This document shows, in pieces, positions 25,101 to 35,403 of a DNA stretch of 64,000 nucleotides. The translations under genes were made by a program, and so were the position numbers. This DNA comes from Linnemannia schmuckeri. Lineage: Eukaryota; Mortierellomycota; Mortierellomycetes; Mortierellales; Mortierellaceae. The stretch lies in the NCBI GenBank assembly GCA_029449235.1, contig JANATG010000021.1, forward strand, positions 248,001-312,000. Reading direction: 5' to 3'. The number at the start of each line of letters is the position of its first letter. The stretch's first letter is position 1. The notes under the pieces were generated by a model. The model was not told the origin of the DNA. It made no database searches and saw nothing but the letters and a program-made list of their open reading frames with translations.

Positions 25101-25943
25101 GGAGGAAGCGGTAGTCAGAATGGAAGTGAAGGCTCCAATAGCACAGGGACGATGGTGTACCGACCCAACTCGACAATTCAAGAGGCGACTGGCGCGATGG
25201 TGACCGAGTTTGTGAGGTCGCATGAGCAGCAGCGATCTGCCACTGCGGATGCTAGTGTTGGTGCTGGGGATGCTCCGCTGGATGACGAAGAAGATATGCC
25301 GCCTTCGCCTGATAGGCGTAGCAAGAAATCGCGTCAATCTGGGCTCTATCCACCAGGTAACTAACAATCTCATTGGTCTAAAAACATAGCCTTCGCGGCA
25401 TCGCATCGTGTTTTATTTCTTAAAAAAAAAGCGCGTTCAATTATCACTCACTCTTCTTGGTATTCCACCCCTCCTCTCTAAATAGGCACAGTGAGAGACT
25501 CAACAGCAAGCGACCTAACAAACCCAACGCCATCCCGCTACGCCAGCCTCCTCAGCGCCCACAATATCTCTTCTCCCGGCGGCACTGGCGCCATGGCAAC
25601 TACGCCGACCTCCCCAGCCACAGCAATGACAACCCCCAGCGACGCCATCCACTCAGCACATCCCTCCTACCTCCATAACTCAACCCGCGATTCAACAACC
25701 TCGACCTCCAACCGGACCTCCACCCCCTTTGGCAATAACCTGCCAGGTGGAAACGTGATCTACTACGCGCGGTACCCGTTTAGAGCTCGAGAGATTGGTG
25801 AGCTAGGGTTCAAGGCTGGGGAGCGGATTCTGGTGGTGGATATGAGTGATGATGTTTGGTGGATGGGGGTTGTGCAGGACCCGGTCACAGGCCAGCAGAT
25901 GCATGGTGTGTTTCCTTCAAACTATGTTGCCACCACGCCTTGA
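19178..25943 (+). CDS. RAX2: RAX2-like cortical polarity protein with C-terminal SH3 domain
   Basis: RAX2 family proteins mark bud or hyphal polarity sites with Rax1. Six exons (19178-20395, 20494-23154, 23289-23524, 23625-23686, 23824-25356, 25486-25943) give 2055 residues. A hydrophobic signal anchor lies at about residues 50-72. A very large beta-propeller-like ectodomain of repeated Gly-rich blades follows (IYIAGNFKQI, VYVVGQFMGP, FYFGGQFDTT, MLFIAGAFQGTTY, LYVVGSFHRAL, LLLLGGSFKSAS, ALVIAGDFSGVGN). The transmembrane helix is at about 1640-1668 (ILISIAISLALITLIVLFGF) with a basic stop-transfer WLKRRL. A Ser/Gly-rich cytoplasmic tail ends in an SH3 domain at about 1995-2053: YYARYPFRAREIGELGF, KAGERILVVDM, DDVWWMGVV and GVFPSNYV carry the ALYDY-like, WW and PSNYV signatures. 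Yeast RAX2 has a short tail without SH3, so this architecture is notable. The last intron, just before the SH3 exon, is consistent in phase. Confidence 0.9.
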
Positions 25944-26199
25944 GAGCGAGGTCCAGAAAAGGAGAATAGAAGATGGTGGTGGTGGGCGATATGAAAGGTA
26001 TGGGTGTTACATGTACGAGAAGGTTGAGTAGACAGAGAAACATAGAAGCTCAAATCATTTATTTTATCATTTTTACTTAGTTTCATTTTTCAAAGCATAA
26101 TCAATTTGGTTCTCTCTCATAAACACAAAGCTACTTTTAGCATCTAATCTTCCTTTGTATTCCATCATCTGGCTTCATTGGTGTGCCTACGAACACTAG

Positions 26200-27120
26200 T
26201 TCCTGGATGCTACTATCCCTAAGCTTAAGGTCGACATTGCCAAGGGTACCGTCTTTACCATGATGTCTTGAAGATCTAAGGAATTTCTTTTTTTCACATG
26301 TCCTTTATACTAACGGGCATAGGGAGTTCGTTTTTTATTCTGTACGTATATGACACTTTCATAAACCACATGACGATTAGAAATATCCTCTGGAAGAGCT
26401 ACGCGTCAACTATCCCTTCAACATATCTCTTGGACGTAATGGTGGTGTGCATTGTACAAATCAGCCTAGGGAAAGTGAGGAGAACGACAAAGAGAAAAGA
26501 GAAAAAATGGTGTACTCTAGATTGATAACTATCAACTTGGACGGCTAGTCGCATGCACTACGACCACACTTTATAGCCGCGCGCATTTTCCCATGGTCTA
26601 TGACGCGAAAAGGTATTTCTGTCTTGCACTGTATTTCAGCACAACGGTCCATGTGGTCCACTGAACAGCCCCCCCCCCCTTGTTCGTTGTTTGCCTCTCT
26701 TTGTGCATCTGAGGGATTACACCGCATAACTGTGGTATGGTAGCCACTTCTTTTTATTTCATTTTGCCCGTCGGAGTCGAATGAAGGAACGCCACCAAAG
26801 GACAAAGAGGTCGATAGTCATCATAGGTCAGGTGGTGGGGTGCCTTGTGGTACCAGACCAGGAGTGTCTAATTTGTTTTTTGACCGGCAATGTAGCGACA
26901 AAGGCAGTAGCTAAACCGTACAAAACCCGTCCATTTTTCTCTTTTACTTGGTTCTTCTTCGTCGCCATCCTTCTTTCCGCCCTCACTCCTCTCATCAACC
27001 CTCTAACTCAGCCCAACCCAACCAACTACAAGTCCTACAAAAAAAAACAAAAAAAAAAAGAAAAAAAAACGCAGCCCATACACCACCTCTTCAAGCTAAT
27101 ACACGTCCTTTCTTGTCCAT
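26200..27120 (+). repeat. Inverted duplication, arm B (with MDH 3' remnant)
   Basis: This matches the reverse complement of 8615-9550. It begins with a degenerate copy of the last MDH codons (DATIPKLKVDIAKGTVF, against DAAIPELKVNIAKGTAF in the real gene) and continues through a diverged 3' flank. The near-identical core is 26532-26720. It ends after an interrupted A tract (27038-27069) just before the hypothetical gene at 27141. Arm B may supply that gene's promoter. Confidence 0.85.
26206..26272 (+). pseudogene. Remnant of malate dehydrogenase C-terminal coding sequence
   Basis: About 55 nt, from GATGCTACTATCCCTAAGCT onward, align with the codons for DAAIPELKVNIAKGTAFI of the MDH gene at 9465-9540. 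There are several substitutions, and the tail is altered so that a TGA (26267-26269) ends it early. No upstream MDH sequence is present, so this is a truncated duplicate and not a gene. Confidence 0.8.
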
Positions 27121-27140
27121 AACATCCTTTACGCAACAAT

Positions 27141-28346
27141 ATGAGTTTTAAGGAATTTAAACCATTACACCCACCTGAATTACCAGAGTCGTCCTCGTCA
27201 TCAAGTTCATCCTCATCCTCATCCTCATCGCAAGACAACCCCAAGAAGCTCGACCAGCCCTCGGTCTCTTCAGGAAAGAAGAACCGCAAGGCCGGTGAAC
27301 TCCTCGGGGCCCATCCGTCCCTATCCACCTTAATAAACAACCCCAAGACCGGTTTCTCCAGGGAGAGGAAGGATCAGAAGGACGAGAAGGTGAAGGAGAG
27401 GAAGAAGGACAAGAAAATGGATGGTGATGATGGAAAGAAGAAGAAGGCGAAGGAGAAAGCGGATGAGGAGGAGGAGGAGGAGGAAAGAAAGAAGCCAAAG
27501 AAGAAGAAGGAAAAGAAGAAGAAGGAAAAGAAGGATAAGGAGAAAAAGGAGAAGAAGGATAAGGAACATGAAAAGAAGGAGCGTAAGCAGAAAGATAAGG
27601 GCAAGAATCCATCCGTCGAGCCCAAGATCAGTACTACCGAGCAGGGAACCGCATTCACCTCCAAACCCATCGCTCCCCCAGTCATGACGATCGGCTTGAG
27701 AGAATTTTACCCATGTGCCAGTAAAGGATTTCCATCTTACTTTTCTTACAGACCCCCAACCAGACGGGAGCGTAGGACAATCTTGGAGACGACATCGGTC
27801 TTCTTTCCGCCATGGAGAGGATTAAATAGGAATCGTGAGGAGGAGGAGCATGAGCATGATGAGAAGGAGGAAGAGGAGGAAGAAGAAGAGCCTATAGTCC
27901 GCCGATGGCATACCCAAGGATCCAAGAAAACATCGGGACAGTCGAGCGGCGGCGGCGACTGTGACCCGTCCAACCCCAAACGCGGAATGGACAAGGACCA
28001 CAGGGATAGCTTGACTCCGGTTGACGACGGGATGACGGGTAGAGTGAGTGTTATCGAAGTACACACCATGCTCCTGCCCACAGCCTCGCCATTCATCGAC
28101 GTGCCCTGGTTCGGATCCACGATCAACGCGCTCGGGCCCGATATGCGAAATTCGGCCGCCAAGGACGAAAAATTAATGAAGGCCGAGCCTTCTGTTGTTC
28201 TGCAGCTTGTTTCGACTATGCTCACGGTCAGGGTCGAGGACAAGAGCGCCAAGCGAGCTTATGAGAACGACGGCGATGACAGTGACGAGAAAATAGGCGC
28301 TTCATTCCCAACCAGGCGTGACACCCACAAGAAGAAGCGCCGGTAG
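27141..28346 (+). CDS. Hypothetical lysine-rich nuclear-type protein
   Basis: A single-exon frame of 401 residues that I do not recognise. After a short start (MSFKEFKPLHPPELPE) come a Ser14 run, a long Lys/Glu/Asp-rich segment at about residues 75-152 (repeats of KKEKK/KDKK type), and an ordered middle (MTIGLREFYPCASKGFPSYF, RRTILETTSVFFPPWRG). A Glu-rich acidic stretch and a second ordered block follow (SVIEVHTMLLPTASPFIDVPW). The end is basic (DTHKKKRR), a plausible nuclear localisation signal. GAG/AAG repeats give the opposite strand long but meaningless frames. It begins 20 nt after arm B of the inverted duplication, which may act as its promoter. The ordered blocks between low-complexity runs argue for a real gene; function unknown. 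Confidence 0.65.
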   Translation: MSFKEFKPLHPPELPESSSSSSSSSSSSSSQDNPKKLDQPSVSSGKKNRKAGELLGAHPSLSTLINNPKTGFSRERKDQKDEKVKERKKDKKMDGDDGKKKKAKEKADEEEEEEERKKPKKKKEKKKKEKKDKEKKEKKDKEHEKKERKQKDKGKNPSVEPKISTTEQGTAFTSKPIAPPVMTIGLREFYPCASKGFPSYFSYRPPTRRERRTILETTSVFFPPWRGLNRNREEEEHEHDEKEEEEEEEEPIVRRWHTQGSKKTSGQSSGGGDCDPSNPKRGMDKDHRDSLTPVDDGMTGRVSVIEVHTMLLPTASPFIDVPWFGSTINALGPDMRNSAAKDEKLMKAEPSVVLQLVSTMLTVRVEDKSAKRAYENDGDDSDEKIGASFPTRRDTHKKKRR

Positions 28347-28925
28347 ACGCCAGGTCGCCAAGTTCTTCGGCTACCCGTTTCTCTTTTTTCTCCTTTTTCT
28401 TCTTTCTTCGTATGATTTTCTTCCATGATCTTATGACATTCCCTTCCTTTTCCCCTTTCTCCTTTCCCTTTGCAGTACCCCTAGCCAGGTAGCGATTTTG
28501 AAAGGCCACCACTCTTGGGAAAACACGAATAGAATTAACAGACTGGGACTTCGCTACACTCATAACTCAGAAAAGTACACCTACCTAAACATGCCTGACT
28601 TAACAACAACAAAAAATCCCATTTGTAAACAAATAAGGGTATGGTTTTGGAACGCGTGTGGGTGGCGCCGTGAAGTCATGGACAGACACAAAACAAAAGA
28701 ATCGTTGTGTACAGATCAAGGAATGTCGCGTCGTCGTAATTGTAGTCGTATAGATCTCCTTGGTTATTGACAGCAAATGAACAAAGATTAATGGTCATGT
28801 TCTAAAAAATGCGACATCACACCACGCCGCACCATGCCTATGCTGATTTATTATTTTTATGTATGATCGACCATGCTTCAAATTACGGGTTGTGGGGCAC
28901 CAGCCGATGAAGAAGGGGATGTTAG
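28347..28925. other. Intergenic region between convergent genes
   Basis: 3' flanks of the lysine-rich gene (+) and the kelch-kinase gene (-). No coding exon or RNA gene recognised. Confidence 0.6.
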
Positions 28926-31900
28926 TCAGTGTGCAGATATGGGGGATGTGGACGACAGCGGGAGACTATCCGAGGCTGTTGTTGACATGGACCTCCGTCC
29001 ATGCGATTCTTGTAGCGTCAGATCTCTTCCCAAGTAATCGCAGCTCTAAAATGGTGTCAATGAAGTAAAGAATAAGAGTTAATAACAACACATTATGCGT
29101 TTTACAGAATAGCAAACCAATCAATCCAAAACCATCTAAGAAAAGCAAAACATCTTAAAAACATATATAAACAGAACGTACAAGGACTTGGTTCATGGTG
29201 GCACGACGGTTGGGATCAGCTTTCAGCAGCATGCGGATCAGATCCCGAGCCTGGGGGTCAGGTACAGCCAGCTCGAAATGTGGAATCTCCAATTCTCTTG
29301 ACGAGTTCCATCTCAATCCTGTGGCGAGCACCGGAGTATCAGCCGAAGGGTGTGCCAAGAAGTGAAGCACCGTTTCATCCGACAACGAGAGGGGGAACAA
29401 TGCCCTTGTCGAGAACAATTCCTATTATAATGCAACAGTAATAAGAATAATAGGTTAACATATGAATATACATAAGAAGGCCGGCAACCACCATAAAGGA
29501 ACGACAAATGCGATGCAGCGTGTGAAAACTAACGTAGATGAGACAGCCAAAGGCCCAAAGATCAATGCTATAATTTGCAATGACACCCGAGGAGGCCTGC
29601 TTGTCGATAGTGGTTCCTCTGGCAACTTCTGGCGGGCAATACCGGACAGTGCCGATGCCAATACACTCTTCACTGGCAATTCTCGAAGATTCAAGGTCAA
29701 TCAACTTCCATTGCTGCCGATTGTCATCTCGGTTGTGCATGATGTTCGATGGCTTCAGATCACAATACACAATGCGCCTCGAATGACACCACGTCAGACA
29801 TCTCAACACACCTTTCACAATGTCCCGAATATATCCTTCATCCAACGCCGGACCAGTTTTATAGAGTCCAGGACCCGTCAGATCCAAAGACTCATCCTCT
29901 GGCCTCGCTTGCTCCCTCAACGCCACCTTCTTGGCCTTCCTTGCGTTCTTCAACATCTGCGCCAGCGTTTCGTCCAGTCTTTCCAGAATCGTCAGTCGGA
30001 TCTTGGCCGGCTTGTTAGGGTCATCCGTCTCTGACAACACCAACGTCGCCACATGCCTGAGCTCCACTACACAGGGCCCCTTCAAACGTTTCAAGATCCT
30101 GCATTCTCGCTCCCAGGCTTCCTTGCGTGCAAACGACTTAATCACAATAGGTTGCTGCGTATCGGAATCCACTGCAAAGACAATATCATTGGTCTCACCA
30201 TGGATCGGACTGGGTGAGTTTGAAGGCTTGTACCGTGCTGGCAGATTCTGCACAAGATTCGCCAGGGCTGGGCTGTCAAGCGTCGTATAAGTCTTTGAAG
30301 ACTTTGTCGTCGATGTCGAAGTTGTGTCCTTGCGTCTTAGATCCATGGCCGATTGGTCACCCACCGACGACTCTTTCGAGGCATCACCCATTGTCGCGTG
30401 TCGAGCCTGTTGGGCAGGGACAGATTTCGATCCTGCCTGCGCACCACCCGTCAAAAGTCCCGCTGGCGTTGCTGCGCCGCCATCGTCTCCAAGTTCGGTA
30501 CACATCAATGACACGCGATCCAGGGGGCTTACGGAATTGAACAGCGTCGCATCGCGAGGGCTGGTAGATCCATCCCGACTCAACACATCCGACGACGAGC
30601 CCACTGCCAACGAGATCGATCCTGGTCCCAGCGACGATCCAGTTCCCGAAAGAATCGACATCCCGCTGGCATCTCTTCTGGCTTGTCGTGATCCAGGATG
30701 GACCATCATAGGTATCCGATGGTTACTGTTGGTACCAATGCTGCCTGTTGAATGGCCCAAAGAGCGCTGTGTCGAGCCGGGAGCGTGGACACGTGTGGGT
30801 ATATAGCGCAAAGTGGGCAGGCCCTGGCTGTTCTCTCTCTGGTCGAACGACAGCGACGACGCAAACGTCCACCCGTCGGCGTCCTCCTCGTCATCCTCTG
30901 CCAAATACGATGGATAAAATGGGTCCGACGAGATCGAGCCCACCCTGGCACCTACAGTTCCCGGAGACGTGCTCTTGTCAGCATCAGCCTGAGAGGAGCT
31001 CCTGACGTGTGACGACTGTGGCGGAGGTGGATAGTAAGGTCCTGAAGACCGACTTGACGATGCTCTGTTTGAATCTATGTCGACTCCAGCGGCTCCTGAC
31101 ATTGTGACCATTGGGTATCCTTCGTCCTGACCTTGACCTGGTTGTCCATATGTCGGCAAAAGCGCTTGCGGTCCCCGAGAACGCCTATTGACTGAGGAGG
31201 ATCCAGAGGCGTTGGCAGTCGTGTCCTCATACTTTTCCATGCTCTCCATGATCTTTTCTCCCGACGGATATGCCTCTCCTCCGTCATCCGGGTACCGGGG
31301 CGTCACCTGGGGTTCTCTTGAATTCATTCCGTCCTCTTTCCGTCTGGCTGACCTTCTCCTGAACAGCAATAACCCCACAAACGCAGCAATCAACGCAAGA
31401 CTTCCGCAGACGACACCAATCGTCAGAGGTAGATTGTTCTTCTTGTTGTCCGGCATTTCAGGGCTGTCGTCGTTCGGCGTAGGGGTTATGTCTGGGGGTA
31501 TCGAAGGTCCGAATTCCTTGGATGAGCTCCAGCGCCAGGTGTTTGTGTCTAAAATATACACGTTGGTATCACCGAGAAGAGGTGTGCCGTAGCCACCCCA
31601 GACAAGCATGTTTGTGCCGTTCAGGAGGGCCGAGTGTCCGGTCCTTGGTCCTGGTCCCTGTTGCTTGTTGGTTGTCATCCTGTTCCACTTCCACTGGGCA
31701 CTTGATGCGTCCAGCACCCACACATCGTCATCCACAGGGCCATCAGGGCCACCGCCTATCAAACATACAGAAAGTAGATCATTGATATTTTGCAAGTCAG
31801 AAATAAACGTTTGTTGTGATTGTCTATGTGTTTGTGTTTGTGTCTGTATGCAGTTCCAGTGTGTTATTCTAGATGTGCCTGGCGTGGCGTGCCTGGTTGG

Positions 31901-33909
31901 AGTGAGGGGCACAGAACATTAATACAACCTTTTGTGTTGTATATTTCCTCCATCGGTTGTGTCACCCAATGATGGGTAAAAATAGCTGGAAAAAAATAAT
32001 AGCAACTCTAACAACAAAAGACAGCGACTATATTTACCATAGACAATCATGGTATTGTTGAGACAGACGGCCGTGTGACCCTTTCTTGCCGACGGAACAG
32101 ATCCACCACTGCCAGGACTGACAGGGACAGCCAGTCGCCAGACCTCGAGTGTGAGATTAAACGTGTTCACGGTATTAAAGGTAGCGCCAGTTTGGTCACT
32201 GCCGCCAAAGATGATCATCGTGTTGAGTTCTGGCAGCTTACACATTGTGTGATACACCAATGCAGGCCCGTTGGCAATCGATGTCCATGTGAACGTGCTG
32301 TCGTCCTATTGTTGCTCAATGTTGGTGATTTTATTGTTGTTGGCCATTTGGCGAAGACAAGGAAAGATGGTATGCGGGAAGAAAGAGTGGTAGGGGAGCG
32401 AGAGGGAGGGGAAAAAAAAGCAGGGGTCAGTAAAGCAAAAGAAAAAGAAAAAAAAAAAAAGACCCATCGCGTCCGTCTTCCTATCTGAACGGATTGCTAA
32501 TGGGTATCCGTTTGAGTGTACTCTGTGGCCATGCCTCTTCTTCCCCTTCCATTGTAAAAATAGAAAGTTGGTGTTTGGGCGCAGGAACACTGTGAGGCAT
32601 ACTTAAATGTACATCTCAAGACCTTGGATTCACATAAAAACAGTCGACGGGGGGAGAGGCGTGGAGAGAGAGGGAAGGGAGGGATGAAGAAGAGGGAAGA
32701 GAAAGGGTTCGTTTTGTTTTTGTCATCGCCACAATCACAACATCTGAAAGGAACAAAGATGAATACAAGAGATATTTTACCAATTTGATGAGGTCATTGA
32801 GGACGCCCGAGCTGCTCGAGGAAGCTAGACCATTGGCACTAGCGACAATGCCTCCGTGCTGGAAAATGAGCGAATCTGATGTCCCGATCGCAGCTCCGAG
32901 TCGAAGAGGTGGTGCCACCGCAGGATTCGCTATATGGTTGGATATAAAAAAAGATAGAATTACAAACAAACAAATATGCATGAGAGAAGAGAAAAAAAAG
33001 GTCGAGTGAGTGAGTGAGGACGATGAAAATAAACGCGCCCATGATGGCATTGATTGTTGTAGAGGTGTTCTGACTATGGTTCTACTCCGGTACTCTTCAG
33101 AGGATCAGTCTGACATGTACATAGCAGGCCTAGACCCCGCATCCGGGTCCTGACTGAGAATGTGTAGGATAGGAGATCAGAGAGAGGGAGAGGATGTAGG
33201 GAACGAGTAGCTTCAAAAGCACCGAAAACCAAAAAAAGGCCAAGCGGACAAGCAAAAAACAAAAGAAACGAAAAAAGATAAACAACAGATGCAAGCCGTT
33301 TTTTTTTGTACAGAATGTACGTGCTTGCTTACGTGAAGTGGGGATGGACCAGATCCAGTTGTATATATCCAGCATAAGGAGATTATTATACGCCGCAGAG
33401 GCATTGCCAACCAGCGAGAGCATCTTGCCCTGAGAAAGAAGAGGGACCGAGGTAAAAAACTTTTGTGGGTTGGGCAAGCCTCCGGATTGGATCGTGGGTT
33501 GGGACCATTGGCGGAGGGTGGTGCTCCAGATCCAGAGGTCGTTTGACCCGAGGATAGTAGGTCCGTAGGGGTTCTGGGTTGGGTCAGTGGTGCCACCAAA
33601 AATGACCATGGATGTGTCCACGATGGCTGCACCGTGAAAGGCGCGCCAGGGCGGGGATGGAGCAGCAGCCATGGTTGTTCTTATAAGTACTGAGGCTGTT
33701 GCTGTGGCGAGGAGGAGGAGGAGGGTGAAGTGAGATCTCGATCGTCGGTGTCGTCGTTCTGGAGTTGATTTGAATGTGGTTGAGGTGATTAGGCAGTTAT
33801 GGTGGCAAGGAGAGCAAGGACATGGCGGTGGTATTGAGTCATTGTGGGAATGTGAATGTGAATGTGAATGTGAGCGAGAATATGAGTGTGGCCATGTTGG
33901 CAATGCCAT
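28926..33909 (-). CDS. Kelch-ectodomain single-pass membrane protein with atypical protein kinase domain
   Basis: Receptor-kinase-like layout. Six exons (33909-33333, 32929-32781, 32305-32038, 31755-29534, 29421-29182, 29045-28926) sum to 1191 residues with consistent phases. After a His/Ser-repeat N-terminus and a hydrophobic signal (FTLLLLLATATASVLI), kelch-type blades follow: AFHGAAIVDTSMVIFGG, SARKGHTAVCLNNTMIVYGG and RTGHSALLNGTNMLVWGG. A transmembrane helix lies near residues 440-463 (LTIGVVCGSLALIAAFVGLLLF, then RRR). After a Ser-rich linker comes a kinase domain at about 840-1160: VAIK-like lysine in IVIKSFARKEAWERE, catalytic loop YCDLKPSNIM where HRD is YCD, LIDLE in place of DFG, activation segment GTVRYCPPEVA, and helix F SIDLWAFGCLIYE. 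No clear Gly-rich loop is seen. It may be a weak kinase or pseudokinase. The last 40-residue exon is the least certain part. Confidence 0.85.
33844..33873 (-). repeat. Hexanucleotide repeat coding for Ser-His repeats
   Basis: Five to six copies of TGTGAA/TGTGAG on the plus strand encode alternating Ser-His residues before the signal segment of the kelch-kinase protein. The coding consequence depends on the ATG at 33909 being used. Confidence 0.6.
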
Positions 33910-35403
33910 GGTCGACAGAGGAAGGCGGAGGGGGAGAAGGAGAGGAAGGAGGAAAGGAATGGAGGTAAGAGTAAAAAAGGAGGAAAGGGAGGAAGAATAA
34001 GATAGGAAAAGGGTTACAAAAAAAGGGCAGCAGTGAAGAAGAAATGAGACGAAGAAAGGGACAAAGAACCAAGTGTCAACCACAAAAAAAAAGATATGAA
34101 AAGAGAAAAAGACTAAAATTGTCAATGCGAGGAACAAGGAAAAGGAAGAAGAAGCTCCGGTCGAAAAAGCAGCTAGCTACTTGTTACAAGACCCGATGAT
34201 ACACTCAGAGAGGAGGATAGATAGGACAGGAGGAGTGTGTATGTGTGTGTGTGTGTGTTTGTATGTGTGTGGTGGTACGATGATGTGCCTCGTGCCATGG
34301 ACATGGCATGGCTACTCACTCACTCATTGGCTGTTGCGATGCGTTATCGAGAATGCTCGCTCCACTTCAAACAGCAGCTGAAACCCGATCTTCAAATGGT
34401 CCCATGGTCGTCATCCTCAGGAACCCTTAACAAGTCAAGCTATCTCAATGGCTCCTCTCACGGTTCCTTTGTGTTTAATGGCCCCCTTTCTCTTTTTCTT
34501 GTTATGTTCTTCCCTTATTACAGTAGTGGTGTTGTTACAGCACTGTTGTTGTTTTCCCTCCTTCCCTCTCTTTTCCTTGTTGACGTTGCACACAATTGAA
34601 ACCTGCTCCTTCATATGTCATCGTCTTCAATAACCGGCAACAACATCTGAGACGAGACAGAGACACCCTGAATCCAAAGAAATACAAAGGCAAAAAAAAA
34701 AAGGTACACGACGCCTTCGTCGATACCTTCTCGCTCAGAATTACCATCGTCATTATCACCAACAACGGTCGAACGATCAGTCTGGAAAAGTCAGTATCGC
34801 GTACAAATTTCTCGCCACATCAATTCTCCTCCTCCTCCTTCTCCTCCCTCTCTTCCTTGCCCCTAGAATTGGTATTTTCGCTCTCTCCATCTCCCTTTCT
34901 TACTCTTATCGATCCCTAGATCTGACAAACTAAATAAAAAGCAAACAACCGTGAATCGCTCTCAAAACATGGTGTTTACTCACGTCACCCAAGCTGAATC
35001 CACATCCAGTGGACCAAAAGTTATGGTGTTTGATGATAATCCGATTTCTATTCTCTTTGTGTGTGTGTGTGTGTGTGTTTGTGTTTGTGCTCAGTTTTTG
35101 TCGTTTTTCTTCCTCCTCGCGCGTTTGATAAATAAAAAGGCACCTGAACCACATTCAGACACGCGACCTTTTAGTATCAAGCCAGCGAGGAAATTAGACG
35201 ACACCAGGTTGGATGGTTGCGAAACTTGACCAGTTGCACATCCGGTGCCTGAAAAAAATAAAACAGCACGAAATCTCTAGCCCTGTCAAGAACAACAGAT
35301 TGAACGAGTTTTCTATCAGCTAGCTTGTTAAATTATTTTTTATGGGTGTTGGGCTCATTGACCTTTTACGCACCGAGCACAGACTCCTAGCTTTATTTTT
35401 ACT
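33910..35403. other. Intergenic region with GT microsatellites
   Basis: GT-rich microsatellites lie at about 34233-34270 and 35058-35092. The plus strand is pyrimidine-rich around 34820-34900. I found no supported gene. Confidence 0.6.

Noticed and set aside
27157..27685. Long Leu- or Phe/Ser-rich minus-strand frames opposite the lysine-rich gene
   Set aside because: Reverse complement of AAG/GAG repeats; typical artefacts.
27719..27751. A possible 31-nt intron in the lysine-rich gene (GTAAAG...TTACAG)
   Set aside because: Too short for a functional intron and its removal would break a frame that is open throughout.
32306..32590. Minus-strand frame between kelch-kinase exons with a Phe run
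   Set aside because: It lies in an intron of the kelch-kinase gene and is mostly translation of poly-A/T and purine tracts; no motif.
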